Shown piece by piece: positions 46,860-62,422 of a DNA stretch of 64,000 nt (position 1 is its first letter; each line of letters starts with the position of its first letter). The DNA is from Providencia heimbachae ATCC 35613 (GTDB lineage Bacteria; Pseudomonadota; Gammaproteobacteria; Enterobacterales; Enterobacteriaceae): NCBI RefSeq assembly GCF_001655055.1, contig NZ_LXEW01000026.1, forward strand, positions 35,243 to 99,242, given 5' to 3'. Position numbers and translations under genes: made by a program. A model generated the notes under the pieces. The model saw only the letters and a list, made by a program, of their open reading frames with translations. It searched no databases and was not told the origin of the DNA.

Positions 46860-49571
46860 CTAGCCGTCAATTGAACGTTTAATTTCAATAATTTCGAAGA
46901 CTTCAATCATATCGCCGACACGAACATCGTTGTAGTTCTTAACGCCGATACCACATTCCATACCGTTACGAACTTCACTGACGTCATCTTTAAAGCGGCG
47001 TAATGATTCTAGCTCACCTTCGTAGATAACAATGTTATCACGTAGAACACGAATTGGGTTGTTACGTTTAATCGTACCTTCAGTAACCATACAGCCTGCA
47101 ACAGCACCAAATTTAGGTGATTTGAAGACATCACGAACTTCTGCAAGCCCGATGATTTGCTGTTTGTACTCAGGTGCAAGCATACCGCTCATCGCTTGTT
47201 TGATTTCATCAATCAAGCTATAGATAACCGAGTAGTAACGTAAGTCGACGCTTTCGCTGTCAATAACGCGGCGAGCAGATGCATCCGCACGAACGTTAAA
47301 GCCAAGGATAATAGCATTCGATGCCGCAGCCAGTGTTGCGTCCGTTTCGGTAATACCACCCACGCCTGAACCAATGATTTTAACTTTCACTTCATCGGTA
47401 GACAGTTTCATCAGTGATTCAGTGATAGCTTCACAGGTACCTTGAACGTCGGTTTTTAGAACGATATTCAGTTCAGAAACTTTCCCTTCTTCCATGTTCG
47501 CAAACATGTTTTCCAGTTTAGATTTCTGCTGACGAGCTAATTTAACATCACGGAATTTACCTTGACGATACAGGGCAACTTCACGTGCTTTTTTCTCGTC
47601 ACGAACAACCGTTGCTTCATCACCCGCAGAAGGAACGCTTGAAAGTCCCAAAATCTCAACAGGAATAGAAGGACCCGCCGATTGAACTTCTTTGCCCAGT
47701 TCGTTGCGCATTGCACGAATACGGCCGTATTCAAATCCACATAAAACGATATCGCCTTTGTTTAATGTCCCTTCTTGAACAAGGATAGTCGCAACAGGAC
47801 CACGCCCTTTATCAAGATAAGACTCAACAACAACACCGCTTGCCATACCTGCATAAACCGCTTTCAGTTCTAAAACTTCAGCTTGTAACAGGAGTGCATC
47901 AAGTAGATCGTCAATACCCGTACCCACTTTCGCAGATACACCGATAAACTGAGTATCACCACCCCATTCTTCAGAAATAACACCGTACTGAGACAGTTCA
48001 TTTCTGACGCGATCAAGGTCAGCTTCTGGTTTATCAATTTTGTTCACAGCAACAACAATCGGCACACCCGCAGCTTTCGCATGCTGAATAGCTTCAATTG
48101 TTTGTGGCATTACACCATCGTCCGCAGCAACGACCAATACAACGATATCTGTTGCTTGCGCACCACGAGCACGCATTGAGGTAAACGCGGCGTGACCAGG
48201 GGTATCTAGGAAGGTAATCATACCTTTATCAGTCTGCACATGGTATGCACCGATATGCTGAGTAATACCACCGGCTTCGCCTGATGCCACTTTCGTTGAA
48301 CGAATGTAGTCAAGTAAAGAAGTTTTACCGTGGTCAACGTGACCCATGATGGTAACAACGGGTGCGCGAGGTTCTTTCACTGCTGAGCCAGTATCACGGT
48401 CATTCATTACCGCTTCTTCTAACTCATTTTCACGACGAAGAATAACTTTATGACCCATTTCTTCGGCAACCATTTGCGCCGTTTCTTGGTCAATAATTTG
48501 ATTGATGGTTGCCATAGCACCCATCTTCATCATCGCTTTGATAACCTGAGAGCCTTTAACTGCCATTTTATTAGCAAGTTCGCCTACAGAGATAGTTTCG
48601 CCGATGATGACATCACGGTTAACTGCAGCCGCTGGCTTAGTAAAGCTTTGCTGTAAAGAACTACCTTTACGCTGCTTTCCTTTCGTACGGCCTGAGCGTC
48701 CTGCTGCACGTTCTTCTTCGCGGTCAGCTTTCTCAGAAAGTTTATTGCCTTTTTTCTGACGAGGAGCCGCAGTACGATTACGAGAACGACGACCTTCTTC
48801 TTTCGCATCATTTTCATCTTCAGCTGCACGAGCGTGAGTTGAAGTTGTTGTATGATAATCGCTGTTTTCTTCGGTCTTAACTTCAGCAGTCCATTTTTCG
48901 CCGTTTTCCGCAGCCATTTTGCGTGCTTCCTCAGCGATGCGAAGCGCTTCTGCTTCAACTTTACGTTGAGTTTCTTCTTCGGCTTTACGCTTTAGCTCAG
49001 CAGCTTCAGCTTCACGACGTTGTTTGTCGGCATTGCTTTCATTTGCTTTGCCTGCTTTTTGATGATTTTCGCTTGGTTTCACTTTTTCTCTTTCCGCTGC
49101 TTCGCGCGTAGCTTTATCAGCTGCTTCACGTTTTGCTTTATCTTCGGCATCACGTTTAGCGTTTGCTTCTGCTTCACGTTTTGCAGTTTCTTCTGCTAAT
49201 CGTGTCGCTTCAGCTTCGCGCTGTGCCTGCTCTTCCGCTTCACGCTGCGCCTGTTCTTCCGCATTCGCTTGCTCAGCGTCGCGGTTCACATAAGTGCGTT
49301 TTTTGCGGACTTCAACATTTACCGATTTGCTTTTGCCACCGGTGACGGGAACACTCAGCGTACTACGAGTTTTGCGCTGTAGTGTCAACTTGCTTGGCTG
49401 CCCCGCCACTCCGCCTTGTTCGCGGTTTAGGTGGTTCAGTAAAGCTTCTTTCTCAGACTGGCTAACAGAGTCATTTTCCGTTTTTTTGAACCCTGCTTCA
49501 GCAAATTGCTGTACCAGGCGCTCAACTGTGGTTTGAATTTCTGTTGCCAATGTTTTTACAGTTTCTGTCAT
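46860..49571 (-). CDS. infB: translation initiation factor IF-2
   Basis: GTPase that delivers initiator tRNA to the 30S subunit. 903 residues. N-terminal IF2_N domains, a long charged Ala/Glu/Lys/Arg region (about 100-300) with repeated EEQAQREAE units, a second IF2_N domain (about 325), G domain with GHVDHGKT at about 408-415, DTPGH and NKID motifs, then domains II-IV. As in E. coli, internal starts could make shorter isoforms; I did not fix their positions. Confidence 0.98.
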   Translation of the reverse strand: MTETVKTLATEIQTTVERLVQQFAEAGFKKTENDSVSQSEKEALLNHLNREQGGVAGQPSKLTLQRKTRSTLSVPVTGGKSKSVNVEVRKKRTYVNRDAEQANAEEQAQREAEEQAQREAEATRLAEETAKREAEANAKRDAEDKAKREAADKATREAAEREKVKPSENHQKAGKANESNADKQRREAEAAELKRKAEEETQRKVEAEALRIAEEARKMAAENGEKWTAEVKTEENSDYHTTTSTHARAAEDENDAKEEGRRSRNRTAAPRQKKGNKLSEKADREEERAAGRSGRTKGKQRKGSSLQQSFTKPAAAVNRDVIIGETISVGELANKMAVKGSQVIKAMMKMGAMATINQIIDQETAQMVAEEMGHKVILRRENELEEAVMNDRDTGSAVKEPRAPVVTIMGHVDHGKTSLLDYIRSTKVASGEAGGITQHIGAYHVQTDKGMITFLDTPGHAAFTSMRARGAQATDIVVLVVAADDGVMPQTIEAIQHAKAAGVPIVVAVNKIDKPEADLDRVRNELSQYGVISEEWGGDTQFIGVSAKVGTGIDDLLDALLLQAEVLELKAVYAGMASGVVVESYLDKGRGPVATILVQEGTLNKGDIVLCGFEYGRIRAMRNELGKEVQSAGPSIPVEILGLSSVPSAGDEATVVRDEKKAREVALYRQGKFRDVKLARQQKSKLENMFANMEEGKVSELNIVLKTDVQGTCEAITESLMKLSTDEVKVKIIGSGVGGITETDATLAAASNAIILGFNVRADASARRVIDSESVDLRYYSVIYSLIDEIKQAMSGMLAPEYKQQIIGLAEVRDVFKSPKFGAVAGCMVTEGTIKRNNPIRVLRDNIVIYEGELESLRRFKDDVSEVRNGMECGIGVKNYNDVRVGDMIEVFEIIEIKRSIDG

Positions 49572-49594
49572 GCCGTTCCTTCCTGCTACAGTGA

Positions 49595-51579
<1,985 letters not shown>

Positions 51580-51595
51580 GTCCACCCCCAGACAT

Positions 51596-51617
51596 AAAAA
51601 AAGGGCTATAAAAGCCC
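51596..51617 (-). terminator. second terminator in the metY-rimP leader
   Basis: Minus strand GGGCTTTTATAGCCCTTTTTTT, ending about 17 nt before the rimP start. Tandem leader terminators here are known for the E. coli metY-nusA-infB operon and limit read-through. Confidence 0.7.
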
Positions 51618-51640
51618 AGTTATTCGGTTGTCAAATAACA

Positions 51641-51664
51641 AAAAACCCCGAAATTCGGGGCTTT
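51641..51664 (-). terminator. first terminator in the metY-rimP leader
   Basis: Minus strand AAAGCCCCGAATTTCGGGGT followed by TTTTT: strong Rho-independent terminator between metY and rimP. Confidence 0.88.
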
Positions 51665-51807
51665 AAGTAACTGGACCCTGTAGTGCACGGGTTCACCATT
51701 TTCTTAGTATATCGTTAAAGTCTAGATAAATCGATGAGAAATTCTGATAGCAAAATCTGATTACTGCATTCGATAACTATATCTGACAAGATATGCTGAC
51801 TAAGAAA

Positions 51808-51884
<77 letters not shown>

Positions 51885-51943
51885 TTCGAAAACGTGACAT
51901 ATTCTACACAGATAACCTGTAAATCACAAGTCATCTAAAATAA

Positions 51944-52033
51944 TGGTGCCGAGAACGGGACTTGAACCCGTACGCCCGTTTTGTAGGCACTACCACCTCA
52001 AGGTAGCGTGTATACCAATTTCACCACCTCGGC
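51944..52033 (-). tRNA. leuU: tRNA-Leu (anticodon GAG)
   Basis: 90-nt class II tRNA: acceptor GCCGAGG, anticodon loop TTGAGGT (GAG), long variable arm, encoded CCA. Sits between secG and metY as leuU does in E. coli. Reads CUC and CUU codons. Confidence 0.96.
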
Positions 52034-52135
52034 ACAGAGGCGAGGTTATCAATTAAGAATCAATAACCTCAAAATTTCAACTTCTTACTACTTTTAATGA
52101 TGACATTAACTGCCTTCATTCGGAATTTTTAACAC

Positions 52136-52474
52136 TTAACGAGGAATATCACTCGTTGGTGTAGCTGGTGCTGCCGGAACGTCTGTTGGTTGCTCGACTT
52201 TTGCCGGTTCACTAATGTTTTCCCATTTACTACCAGTTCCGTATTTATTGGCAGTCATATTGCCAAGTACTAAACTGATGATGAAAAACACAGCAGCCAA
52301 AATTCCAGTCATACGGGTCATGAAGTTACCTGAACCCGATGAACCAAACAGTGTTGCAGAAGCACCCGCACCGAATGATGCACCCATATCAGCACCTTTA
52401 CCTTGCTGTAACATAACTAGGCAAATAAGCCCAATAGACGCTAGCAAGAAAATAATTAAAAGAGCTACATACAT
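52136..52474 (-). CDS. secG: protein-export membrane protein SecG
   Basis: Small subunit of the SecYEG translocon. 112 residues with two TM helices (ALLIIFLLASIGLICLVMLQ and about 55-75), the conserved QQGKGADMGASFGAGAS loop, and a Pro/Ala/Thr-rich C-terminus. First gene after glmM, upstream of leuU and metY. Confidence 0.97.
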   Translation of the reverse strand: MYVALLIIFLLASIGLICLVMLQQGKGADMGASFGAGASATLFGSSGSGNFMTRMTGILAAVFFIISLVLGNMTANKYGTGSKWENISEPAKVEQPTDVPAAPATPTSDIPR

Positions 52475-52708
52475 TTGAGTTACCTATTCAGTTACGGCGC
52501 ATAGCCTATTGCTATGACCTTTTTCACTGCACACCTACTCAATTATTCCGCGAAAGGAAACTTGAAATAAAGCCCCTTAACGGGATTGAGCAGGTGCGAA
52601 TACTAACCAAAGCTGAGCTGACAAGCAAGTCTATTTTAATGTCATTTGATTATTTGCAGAAAAAATCATCAAACTATCGAAATAATGCTCAACTTCACTT
52701 ATTTTAAA

Positions 52709-52737
52709 TTTTTTGGCAGACTCATTGATATGCCAAA
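52709..52737 (-). terminator. glmM terminator
   Basis: On the minus strand TTTTGGCATATCAATGAGTC-TGCCAAAA followed by ATTT, 16 nt after the glmM stop. Confidence 0.6.
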
Positions 52738-52752
52738 ATAAAAAAAATCGAA

Positions 52753-54090
52753 TTATCCCGCCGCTTTTACTGCATCAGCAATGCGATTTGCCATTGCCGT
52801 TACATCAGCTTCGTTTTCACCTTCAACCATGACACGAATGAGCGGTTCAGTGCCTGATTTACGTAGCAGAACACGGCCTTTACCTGCGAGTTCTTTCTCT
52901 ACTTGCTCATTCGCCGCAATCACTTCATCACTTTGCAACGGATCATGAGAACCGGTGAAACGTACATTGACTAAAATTTGGGGTAATAATTTCATACCAC
53001 TACACAAGTCATGCAGGCTCATGTGGTTACGCACGATGGCACTCAGCACTTGCAAACCAGCAACGATACCATCACCCGTCGTTGTTTTATCAAGCAAAAT
53101 AATATGCCCTGAGTTTTCCGCGCCCATACGCCAGCCTTTTTCCTGTAGTTTTTCGAGCACATAGCGGTCACCTACTTTTGCGCGTTCAAAAGGAATACCC
53201 AGCTGTTTTAGGGCGATTTCTAACCCCATATTACTCATCAATGTACCAACCACGCCGCCTTTTAGCTGACCATGGCGTAATGCTTCCCTTGCGATGATAT
53301 AAAGAATTTGGTCACCATCAACCTTGTTACCTTGGTGGTCAACCATAATAATACGGTCACCATCACCATCAAATGCCAAGCCAACGTCTGCTTTTTCTGC
53401 TAACACTTTTTCTTGTAGCATACGAACATCGGTAGCACCGCACTCTTCATTGATATTGATGCCATTAGGATCACAACCAATCGTGATGACTTCAGCGCCC
53501 AATTCACGAAAAACGTTAGGTGCAATGTGATAAGTTGCACCATTTGCGCAATCTAGAACCACCTTCAAGCTTGAAAGGCTTTGTTCACTTGGAAAAGTAC
53601 CTTTACAGAATTCGATATAACGTCCTGCGGCGTCAACAATCCGATTCGCACGACCAAGCTCAGCAGATTCCACACAAGTAATCGGCTTTTCCATTTCAGC
53701 TTCAATAGCTTCTTCGACTTCGTCAGGTAGCTTTGTTCCATCAATGGAGAAAAACTTAATACCATTATCGTAATAAGGATTATGTGAGGCAGAAATCACA
53801 ATTCCAGCCTCAGCACGAAATGTACGAGTCAGATAAGCCACCGCAGGTGTTGGCATTGGCCCTGTGAATGAAGCAGACAAACCCGCCGCCGCTAAACCCG
53901 CTTCTAAAGAAGACTCCAGCATATAGCCAGAAATGCGCGTATCTTTACCAATGATGATTTTTCGCGAACCATGACGAGCAAGCACTTTTCCCGCCGCCCA
54001 GCCTAATTTTAAAACGAAATCAGGTGTAATTGGACTGTCACCCACTTTGCCACGAATTCCATCGGTACCAAAATATTTACGGTTACTCAT
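52753..54090 (-). CDS. glmM: phosphoglucosamine mutase
   Basis: Interconverts glucosamine-6-phosphate and glucosamine-1-phosphate for UDP-GlcNAc synthesis. Phosphoserine Ser102 in [15 protein letters not shown], metal loop [11 protein letters not shown] (about 240-250), phosphate-binding [15 protein letters not shown] near the C-terminus. 445 residues. Its start overlaps the end of folP by 8 bp. Confidence 0.98.
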   Translation of the reverse strand: MSNRKYFGTDGIRGKVGDSPITPDFVLKLGWAAGKVLARHGSRKIIIGKDTRISGYMLESSLEAGLAAAGLSASFTGPMPTPAVAYLTRTFRAEAGIVISASHNPYYDNGIKFFSIDGTKLPDEVEEAIEAEMEKPITCVESAELGRANRIVDAAGRYIEFCKGTFPSEQSLSSLKVVLDCANGATYHIAPNVFRELGAEVITIGCDPNGININEECGATDVRMLQEKVLAEKADVGLAFDGDGDRIIMVDHQGNKVDGDQILYIIAREALRHGQLKGGVVGTLMSNMGLEIALKQLGIPFERAKVGDRYVLEKLQEKGWRMGAENSGHIILLDKTTTGDGIVAGLQVLSAIVRNHMSLHDLCSGMKLLPQILVNVRFTGSHDPLQSDEVIAANEQVEKELAGKGRVLLRKSGTEPLIRVMVEGENEADVTAMANRIADAVKAAG

Positions 54091-54931
54091 ACGCTAACTT
54101 TTCCTTTTCTGACAGAGTCATCTGAACGACTTGCATTGCTTGCACAGTTTCTTTTACATCATGAACACGAATGATTTGAGCCCCCTGCATTGCAGCGATA
54201 ACTGCGCAGCTTAGGCTGCCAGCAAGTCGATCTTGCGGTGAAACATTCAATAATTGTCCAATCATAGATTTACGCGACATTCCTGCCAATAGCGGAAGTC
54301 CTAAACTATGAAATTGCTCTAAGTTTGCCAATAATTGATAATTATGCGACAGGTTTTTACCAAAGCCAAAGCCTGGATCGAGTATTATTTGCTGCTTATT
54401 AATTCCAGCACCCACACAACGGTCTATTTGAGACATTAAATAGCGTTGGACTTCATCAACGACATTTTTATAATTTGGCGCATCTTGCATTGTTCTTGGC
54501 TGGCCTTTCATATGCATGATGCAAACAGGTAGCCCTGTATTTGCAGCAACCTCAAGCGCGTTTGGTTCATGTAGCGAGCGAATATCATTGATAATATGCA
54601 TACCCGCTTTCGCAGCTTCAGCCATCACATCTGCTTTCGAGGTATCAACCGAAATCCACACATCAAAACGCTTGGCAATCGCTTCCACAATCGGTATGAC
54701 TCTATCCAATTCCTCGTTAATAGAGACTTCCGCAGCACCTGGGCGAGTTGATTCACCACCAATATCAATAATTGCCGCACCTTCTTCAACCATTTTAGCG
54801 ACATATTCTAGCGCATCGTGATAACGATTATGGGTGCCACCATCTGAAAATGAATCAGGAGTAACATTCAGAATCCCCATCACTTTGGGTGTGGACAGGT
54901 CAAGAACACGGCCTCTAGCTTTAATTTGCAT
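54083..54931 (-). CDS. folP: dihydropteroate synthase
   Basis: Condenses p-aminobenzoate with hydroxymethyl-dihydropterin diphosphate in folate synthesis; target of sulfonamides. TIM barrel of 282 residues with [15 protein letters not shown] (about 18-32), GGESTRPGA (about 59-67), DPGFGFGK (about 187) and the final RVHDV motif (about 255-259). No insertion of the sul type is seen. Follows ftsH. Confidence 0.98.
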   Translation of the reverse strand: MQIKARGRVLDLSTPKVMGILNVTPDSFSDGGTHNRYHDALEYVAKMVEEGAAIIDIGGESTRPGAAEVSINEELDRVIPIVEAIAKRFDVWISVDTSKADVMAEAAKAGMHIINDIRSLHEPNALEVAANTGLPVCIMHMKGQPRTMQDAPNYKNVVDEVQRYLMSQIDRCVGAGINKQQIILDPGFGFGKNLSHNYQLLANLEQFHSLGLPLLAGMSRKSMIGQLLNVSPQDRLAGSLSCAVIAAMQGAQIIRVHDVKETVQAMQVVQMTLSEKEKLAYE

Positions 54932-54950
54932 TGTTATTTTACCTTAACGT

Positions 54951-54978
54951 AAAAAACCCCAGTGACCTGGGGTTTTTA
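54951..54978 (-). terminator. ftsH terminator
   Basis: Minus strand AAAAACCCCAGGTCACTGGGGTTTTTT between ftsH and folP; some read-through into folP is expected since no clear folP promoter is seen in the short gap. Confidence 0.85.
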
Positions 54979-55003
54979 TTACTATCTAACTTTTCACGAA
55001 AGC

Positions 55004-56992
55004 TTACTGTGGTTTGCTATCGTTATTATTATCTGATGGTGTTGATTCATCAGTATTATTTGTTGGCTCTTCAGAACTGTTTTTAGGTTCTTCAGGCTGA
55101 GGTTGTTCAACATGTTTTTCTGTATTTGACGCACCTTTGCCAAATGTTCCAGTTACATTACTGACTTTTTTATCCTCATCCCAACCAGCGGGTTCACGCA
55201 CTGGACGACGATTCATCAAATCATCAATCATTGGCATATCGATAGTTTCGTACTTCAACAATGCATCTTTGGTTGCATGCAAAATATCGATATTGTCTTC
55301 CAGTGTTTTGTGAGCCAACTTATAACAACGATCCAGAATAATTTTGATTTCTTCATCCACGATACGGGCTGTTTCATCAGAAATACCAGAACCATTGCCG
55401 GCAGAACGACCTAAAAATGCAGGACCTTCTTCTTTCGCATATTGCATTGGGCCTAAACGATCAGAAAAGCCCCATTGCGTTACCATGTTGCGCGCAGTAC
55501 TGGTTGCAAACTGGATATCCGAAGATGCACCTGTTGTTACTTTTTCGCGACCATAAATCAGTTCTTCAGAAATACGACCTGCATAAGCAGTTGCAATCAT
55601 ACCTTCAAGTTTTAAGCGGCTGCGGCTAACTTCATCACCTTCAGGTAAGAAGAATGCAACACCTAACGCTTGGCCACGAGGAACGATAGTCACTTTATGG
55701 ACAGGGTCATGCTCTGGCATCAAATGGCCGACAATCATATGACCACCTTCATGATAAGCCGTTGATTCTTTTTGCTCTTCGGTCATCATCAGAGAACGAC
55801 GCTCTGCACCCATCCAAATTTTATCTCGTGCTTTTTCAAACTCAACCATGGAAACAACACGCTTATCAGCACGTGCAGCAAACAAGGCCGCCTCATTCAC
55901 AAGGTTTGCAAGCTCCGCACCAGAGAATCCTGGGGTCGCACGCGCAAGAATGAAAGTATCAACATTTGGGTCGATAGGTACGCGACGCATATGTACTTTA
56001 AGAATTTGTTCACGACCACGGACATCAGGTAAACCAACAACGACTTGGCGGTCAAAACGACCTGGACGTAATAACGCGGGGTCAAGAACGTCTGCACGGT
56101 TAGTTGCTGCGATAACAATAATGCCTTCGTTGCCTTCAAAGCCGTCCATCTCAACAAGCATCTGGTTAAGTGTTTGTTCACGTTCATCGTGACCACCACC
56201 TAAACCTGCACCACGTTGACGACCAACAGCATCGATTTCATCGATAAAAATGATACAAGGTGCAGTTTTTTTCGCTTGTTCAAACATATCACGAACACGA
56301 GAAGCACCAACACCGACGAACATTTCGACGAAGTCAGAACCGGAAATCGTAAAGAACGGAACTTTCGCTTCACCTGCAATCGCTTTAGCCAGTAATGTTT
56401 TACCTGTTCCTGGAGGCCCTACCATCAGGACACCTTTAGGAATTTTACCGCCAAGCTTTTGGAAACGAGCAGGTTCACGTAAAAATTCTACAATTTCACC
56501 GACTTCTTCTTTTGCTTCATCACAACCCGCAACGTCAGCAAATGTTGTTTTGATCTGATCTTCTGTCAGCATGCGGGCTTTACTTTTGCCAAATGACATT
56601 GCCCCCTTACCGCCGCCACCTTGCATTTGGCGCATAAAGAAAATCCAGACACCAATCAACAGAAGCATTGGGAACCAGGAAATGAAAATTGATGTTAGTA
56701 AGCTAGGTTCTTCTGGTGGTTCGCCAACGACAGTCACATGCTTATTCAGCAAGGTGTCTAACAACTTCTCATCCTGCATAGGAAGATAAGTTGTATAGCG
56801 GCTATTATCAGCCTTTCTGACGTTCAGTTCACGACCTGTGATACGAACTTCACGTACCTGATCCTGGGCTATCTCATTGATAAACGTCGAATAATCAACT
56901 CTGCGACTATTCGAATCGCTTGGGCCAAAACTCTGGAACAAGGACATCAGAACAACTGCGATGACTAACCAGAGAATCAGGTTTTTCGCCAT
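55004..56992 (-). CDS. ftsH: membrane ATP-dependent zinc metalloprotease FtsH
   Basis: Membrane-anchored AAA protease degrading sigma32, LpxC and misassembled membrane proteins. ATG 56992 ([20 protein letters not shown]) gives 662 residues. Two TM helices (about 5-20 and 98-118), Walker A GPPGTGKT (about 192-199), [17 protein letters not shown] region, and zinc motif HEGGH (about 414-418; E. coli has HEAGH). The C-terminal tail is Gln/Asn/Ser/Asp-rich and unlike E. coli. Downstream of rlmE. Confidence 0.98.
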   Translation of the reverse strand: MAKNLILWLVIAVVLMSLFQSFGPSDSNSRRVDYSTFINEIAQDQVREVRITGRELNVRKADNSRYTTYLPMQDEKLLDTLLNKHVTVVGEPPEEPSLLTSIFISWFPMLLLIGVWIFFMRQMQGGGGKGAMSFGKSKARMLTEDQIKTTFADVAGCDEAKEEVGEIVEFLREPARFQKLGGKIPKGVLMVGPPGTGKTLLAKAIAGEAKVPFFTISGSDFVEMFVGVGASRVRDMFEQAKKTAPCIIFIDEIDAVGRQRGAGLGGGHDEREQTLNQMLVEMDGFEGNEGIIVIAATNRADVLDPALLRPGRFDRQVVVGLPDVRGREQILKVHMRRVPIDPNVDTFILARATPGFSGAELANLVNEAALFAARADKRVVSMVEFEKARDKIWMGAERRSLMMTEEQKESTAYHEGGHMIVGHLMPEHDPVHKVTIVPRGQALGVAFFLPEGDEVSRSRLKLEGMIATAYAGRISEELIYGREKVTTGASSDIQFATSTARNMVTQWGFSDRLGPMQYAKEEGPAFLGRSAGNGSGISDETARIVDEEIKIILDRCYKLAHKTLEDNIDILHATKDALLKYETIDMPMIDDLMNRRPVREPAGWDEDKKVSNVTGTFGKGASNTEKHVEQPQPEEPKNSSEEPTNNTDESTPSDNNNDSKPQ

Positions 56993-57049
56993 GTCACTCA
57001 AGGGATTAACCTCATATTACAACTGTGTTAACAAATAACGCTCAGGTTA

Positions 57050-57679
57050 CTATAATTTTAGTCCTGTCGCTACAATGTATACTTCACGCGATCGTGCCCG
57101 CGAAGATTCGGGTTTACGAACTTTTACCTTCGTAAATAGGGAACGGATATCCCTAAGGTATTCATCAAAGCCTTCTCCCTGAAATACTTTGACAATGAAA
57201 CTTCCCCCAGGTGCCAGTACTGCACGGCACATATCCAAAGCTAATTCAACCAGATACATAGAGCGAGGAATATCGACAGCAGGTGTCCCACTCATATTTG
57301 GGGCCATATCGGACATGACCACCTGTACTTTTTTATCACCAACTCGCTCTAACAAAGCAGCAAGAACTGCTTCATCACGAAAATCCCCTTGGAGGAAATC
57401 TACGCCAACGATTGGATCCATAGGCAAAAGGTCACAAGCAATAACACGACCATTCTGCCCTATTTGGCTGACGACATATTGCGACCACCCACCAGGAGCA
57501 GCCCCTAAATCAACAACGGTCATACCTGGTTTAAAAATTTTATCACCTTGCTGGATTGCCTCCAGTTTAAACCATGCACGTGAGCGTAGCCCCTTTTTCT
57601 GTGCTTGCTGAACATATTTATCACTAAAATGCTCCTGCAACCAGCGACTTGAGCTTGCCGAACGTTTTTTATTGGCCAT
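57050..57679 (-). CDS. rlmE: 23S rRNA 2'-O-methyltransferase RlmE
   Basis: Methylates U2552 in the ribosomal A loop; 209 residues from ATG 57679 ([20 protein letters not shown]). SAM-binding [15 protein letters not shown] (about 58-72), catalytic K-D-K set with Lys in RAWFKLE (about 38), Asp in VMSDMAPN (about 124) and Lys in [10 protein letters not shown] (about 164). Forms the rlmE-ftsH unit; divergent from yhbY. Confidence 0.97.
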   Translation of the reverse strand: MANKKRSASSSRWLQEHFSDKYVQQAQKKGLRSRAWFKLEAIQQGDKIFKPGMTVVDLGAAPGGWSQYVVSQIGQNGRVIACDLLPMDPIVGVDFLQGDFRDEAVLAALLERVGDKKVQVVMSDMAPNMSGTPAVDIPRSMYLVELALDMCRAVLAPGGSFIVKVFQGEGFDEYLRDIRSLFTKVKVRKPESSRARSREVYIVATGLKL

Positions 57680-57814
57680 TGCGCTTTCCAACTATACTAA
57701 TAGAACTTCACCTATATTGCTGCTTCTTTACCATCAAATAGATATAATTGATGGTGATAGATATCAGATGGCGGTAGAATGAGCCGTTTTCAATACTAAC
57801 CAAGCAAAAAATCG

Positions 57815-58108
57815 ATGAATCTTAATAAAAAACAAATCCAGCACCTAAAAAGTCTCGCTCACCACTTGAATCCTGTTGTCATGATTGGCAACAATGGATT
57901 AACTGAAGGTGTGCTAGCTGAAATTGAACTCTCATTGGCACATCATGAGCTTATCAAAGTCAAAATCGCAGGCGAAGATCGTGATACTAAAAATTTGATC
58001 GCTGATGCAATTGTTCGCGAAACCGGTGCAGTAAATGTACAAGTTATTGGTAAAATCCTTGTTCTCTACCGTCCTTCGGCTGAGCGCAAAATCATTTTAC
58101 CTAAATAA
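57815..58108 (+). CDS. yhbY: CRM-domain RNA-binding protein YhbY
   Basis: 97-residue single CRM domain protein associated with pre-50S ribosomes in E. coli. MNLNKKQIQHLKSLAHHLNP, the GNNGLTEGV loop and IKVKIAGEDRDTKN are conserved. Divergent from rlmE, convergent with greA. Confidence 0.95.
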   Translation: MNLNKKQIQHLKSLAHHLNPVVMIGNNGLTEGVLAEIELSLAHHELIKVKIAGEDRDTKNLIADAIVRETGAVNVQVIGKILVLYRPSAERKIILPK

Positions 58109-58156
58109 TAATGCTTCATTTATATAAAAATGCCATTGAATGCATGTTTATATGAT

Positions 58157-58181
58157 AAAAAAGGCCGCCTGCGGCCTTTTT
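58157..58181. terminator. bidirectional terminator between yhbY and greA
   Basis: AAAAAAGGCCGC-CT-GCGGCCTTTTTC; serves convergent yhbY and greA. Confidence 0.92.
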
Positions 58182-58225
58182 CTTTAAATCTGTAAAATAA
58201 TATAACCAATTCAGGCAAATAGGAA

Positions 58226-58702
58226 TCAGATATACTCAACTTTAAGAATTTCAAACTCAACGTCTCCGCCGGGAGTTTTAATTGAGACCGCATCATCGAC
58301 CTCTTTCCCCACTAAACCACGCGCAATCGGTGAATTAACAGAAATTAAATTAATTTTAATATCTGCTTCGTCATCACCCACAATACGATAAGTCAGCTCT
58401 TCATCTGTATCGACATTGAGTACTGTTACTGTCGCACCAAAGATAACACGCCCATTATTTGCTATTTTTGTGACATCAATAACTTGAGAATGGGAAAGCT
58501 TTCCTTCAATTTCTTGAATACGACCTTCACAGAAACCTTGCTGCTCACGAGCCGCATGATATTCAGCATTTTCTTTTAAGTCACCATGTGCACGTGCATC
58601 AGCAATCGATGCAATAATTTCAGGGCGACGGACAGATTTCAGATACTCGAGCTCTTCCCTTAGCTTATCCGCACCCAATACCGTCATTGGAATCTGTTTC
58701 AT
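58226..58702 (-). CDS. greA: transcription elongation factor GreA
   Basis: Stimulates transcript cleavage in backtracked RNA polymerase. 158 residues: N-terminal coiled coil with the acidic tip loop [20 protein letters not shown] (about 41-60) and C-terminal FKBP-like domain ([20 protein letters not shown]). Divergent from dacB. Confidence 0.98.
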   Translation of the reverse strand: MKQIPMTVLGADKLREELEYLKSVRRPEIIASIADARAHGDLKENAEYHAAREQQGFCEGRIQEIEGKLSHSQVIDVTKIANNGRVIFGATVTVLNVDTDEELTYRIVGDDEADIKINLISVNSPIARGLVGKEVDDAVSIKTPGGDVEFEILKVEYI

Positions 58703-58960
58703 TGATAAATACCTCTAATTCAATCCTATATAAAAATAAGTATCTTCCTGATTTTGTAACAACAGTACACCGAACACCGCAGCAGAACTGGGGGTTCTAA
58801 CAACATATAGGCTGTAAATAACTCAATCAGACTAATTCACTAACTTATCTTATCATAATGATCGCTATTTTAACTTAGAAGTTAATAGCGGGTCACCGTT
58901 TACTTTATTAGGCATTACACTTTAGTATGTACAGTATGTCCACCCTAATGCGTGAAATAT

Positions 58961-60409
58961 ATGTCATTATTAGCCTTAACCAGAAAATTGATGATCCCTT
59001 TAGGTATCGCCTTAACGGCCTCTCAAGCGCTAGCAATTCCTATCGATGATTATAAGCAGTATCTGCCCGATGGTACTAACCTCGCTCTGGTCGCGCAAAA
59101 AGTAGGCAGCACTACTCCACTTATTGATTATAATGCCCAGCAAATGGCGCTTCCTGCGAGTACACAAAAAGTCGTTACCGCCCTTGCTGCATTGCTGCAA
59201 CTCGGCCCAGACTACCGTTTTGTCACTAACTTTGAAACTGATGCTAAACTCAGCAACAACACGTTGGCGGGTGATTTAGTTATTCGTTTTAGTGGCGATC
59301 CAACGTTGACACGTCAACAAATTCGAAATATGGCAAATGCGTTAAAACAAATTGGTATTCATAAAGTCGACGGCGATTTAATTGTCGATATTTCTGCTTT
59401 TACCAGTCATGACAAAGCACCTGGATGGGTCTGGAATGATATGACTCAATGTTTTAGCGCTCCACCGGCTGCCGCAATTATCGATAGAAACTGTTTTTCA
59501 GTTTCACTTTATCCTGCCGATAAAGTGGGGGAAATGGCCTATATCAAAACCGCCAATTTTTACCCAGTAAATATGTTTAGTGAAGTAAAAACACTCGGTA
59601 AAGGCTCTCCAGAAGCTCGCTATTGCGAGTTAGATGTCGTTCCAGGGGAATTGAATCGCTATACATTAACAGGCTGTTTAATGCAACGAAGTGAGCCCCT
59701 ACCGCTCGCATTTGCCGTTCAAAATGGCGCAAGCTACTCAGGTGCAATCGTTAAGAACGAATTAACCACCGCAGGTATTGAGCTCACAGGCCATGTTAAA
59801 AAACGATCCTTTCCAGCGCCCCAATCGCAGGTTTTAGTTAAAACGGAATCGAAGCCGTTACATGACCTATTAAAGGTTATGCTAAAAAAATCAGACAATA
59901 TGATTGCCGATACTGTGTTTCGTACTATTGGTCGTGACTATTATGGCGTACCGGGAACTTGGCGTTCAGGCTCTGATGCCGTTAGACAAGTTTTGAAGCA
60001 AAAAGCCGGTATTGATATTGGTAATACAGTCATGGTGGATGGTTCAGGGTTATCTCGCCATAATTTGATTACCCCAGCCACGATGATGGAAGTATTACAG
60101 TTCATCGCCAAGAATGATCAACAGCTCGATTTTATTTCAATGTTACCGCTAGCAGGCCATGATGGCACACTGCGATATCGTGGTGGTTTTGATGAGGCCG
60201 GTGTTAACGGGAAAGTTTCTGCTAAAACAGGCGCATTGCAAGGGGTATATAATCTGGCGGGTTTCATTACCACAGCAAGTGGTCAGCGAGTCGCATTTGT
60301 GCAATTTATTTCGGCTTATGCGGTTCCACAGAGCCAACAGCGCAGCCGCCGTGTACCACTCGTTCGTTTTGAAAGTCGCTTGTATAAAGATCTTTATCAG
60401 AAAAATTGA
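58961..60409 (+). CDS. dacB: D-alanyl-D-alanine carboxypeptidase/endopeptidase (PBP4)
   Basis: Periplasmic class C low-molecular-weight penicillin-binding protein. ATG 58961 gives 482 residues with a signal peptide ending near SQALA (about 25); an in-frame GTG three codons upstream (58952) is the alternative. SxxK = Ser67-Thr-Gln-Lys70, SxN in KKSDNMIADTVFR (about 305), KTG in VSAKTGALQG (about 418). The inserted domains II/III of PBP4 are present. Confidence 0.96.
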   Translation: MSLLALTRKLMIPLGIALTASQALAIPIDDYKQYLPDGTNLALVAQKVGSTTPLIDYNAQQMALPASTQKVVTALAALLQLGPDYRFVTNFETDAKLSNNTLAGDLVIRFSGDPTLTRQQIRNMANALKQIGIHKVDGDLIVDISAFTSHDKAPGWVWNDMTQCFSAPPAAAIIDRNCFSVSLYPADKVGEMAYIKTANFYPVNMFSEVKTLGKGSPEARYCELDVVPGELNRYTLTGCLMQRSEPLPLAFAVQNGASYSGAIVKNELTTAGIELTGHVKKRSFPAPQSQVLVKTESKPLHDLLKVMLKKSDNMIADTVFRTIGRDYYGVPGTWRSGSDAVRQVLKQKAGIDIGNTVMVDGSGLSRHNLITPATMMEVLQFIAKNDQQLDFISMLPLAGHDGTLRYRGGFDEAGVNGKVSAKTGALQGVYNLAGFITTASGQRVAFVQFISAYAVPQSQQRSRRVPLVRFESRLYKDLYQKN

Positions 60410-60464
60410 TCTTATCTACTTCATGCTAAAATTGTCATGTCGCTGATTATACTATTCTGACCAA

Positions 60465-60514
60465 TAAAAAAGGCGCAATTCCTAAAATCTTATCTGGAAT
60501 TTTGCGCCTTTTTA
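60465..60514. terminator. bidirectional terminator between dacB and obgE
   Basis: AAAAAAGGCGCAATTCC pairs with GGAATTTTGCGCCTTTTT around a 13-nt loop. Confidence 0.88.
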
Positions 60515-60530
60515 CATTCTAGGGAATTAG

Positions 60531-61724
<1,194 letters not shown>

Positions 61725-61780
61725 CTAGCCATAATAGAGCTGGATGGCTGTCTTACCCAGAGATGGCGTATTCAGAATAT

Positions 61781-61813
61781 AAAAAGCCCCGCAAAAAGTT
61801 TTGCAGGGCTTTA
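61781..61813 (-). terminator. rplU-rpmA terminator
   Basis: Minus strand AAAGCCCTGCAAAACTTTTT, then GCGGGGCTTTTTAT: hairpin with T run between rpmA and obgE. Confidence 0.85.
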
Positions 61814-61837
61814 ATTTTAAATTAAAAGTCAGAAAAC

Positions 61838-62107
<270 letters not shown>

Positions 62108-62113
62108 CTAATC

Positions 62114-62422
62114 TTAAGCGATGACAGTGATCTTGACATCAGTGAACCACTGACGGTGACCCTGTTGTTTACGGCTATGTTTACGACGACGGAACTTGAC
62201 GATTTTTATTTTCTCGCCACGACCGTGTGCAACCACTTCCGCTTTAACTTTAACGCCTTCAACGACAGGAGCGCCGATTTGGATCTCGTCGCCATTAGCA
62301 ACCATCAGAACTTGATCAAATTCAACAGTTTCACCTGTTGCGATGTCCAGCTTTTCTAGGCGGACAGTTTGACCTTCGCTAACTCGGTGTTGTTTACCAC
62401 CACTTTGGAAAACCGCGTACAT
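62114..62422 (-). CDS. rplU: 50S ribosomal protein L21
   Basis: 102 residues from ATG 62422 ([20 protein letters not shown]), preceded by GCGGAGTTAAT; the longer upstream frame is not supported. [17 protein letters not shown] and the final [10 protein letters not shown] are conserved. One residue shorter than E. coli L21. Confidence 0.98.
   Translation of the reverse strand: MYAVFQSGGKQHRVSEGQTVRLEKLDIATGETVEFDQVLMVANGDEIQIGAPVVEGVKVKAEVVAHGRGEKIKIVKFRRRKHSRKQQGHRQWFTDVKITVIA

Noticed and set aside
48584..49111. Leu- and Lys-rich frames within infB
   Set aside because: Frame shadows of the charged repetitive IF-2 N-terminal region.
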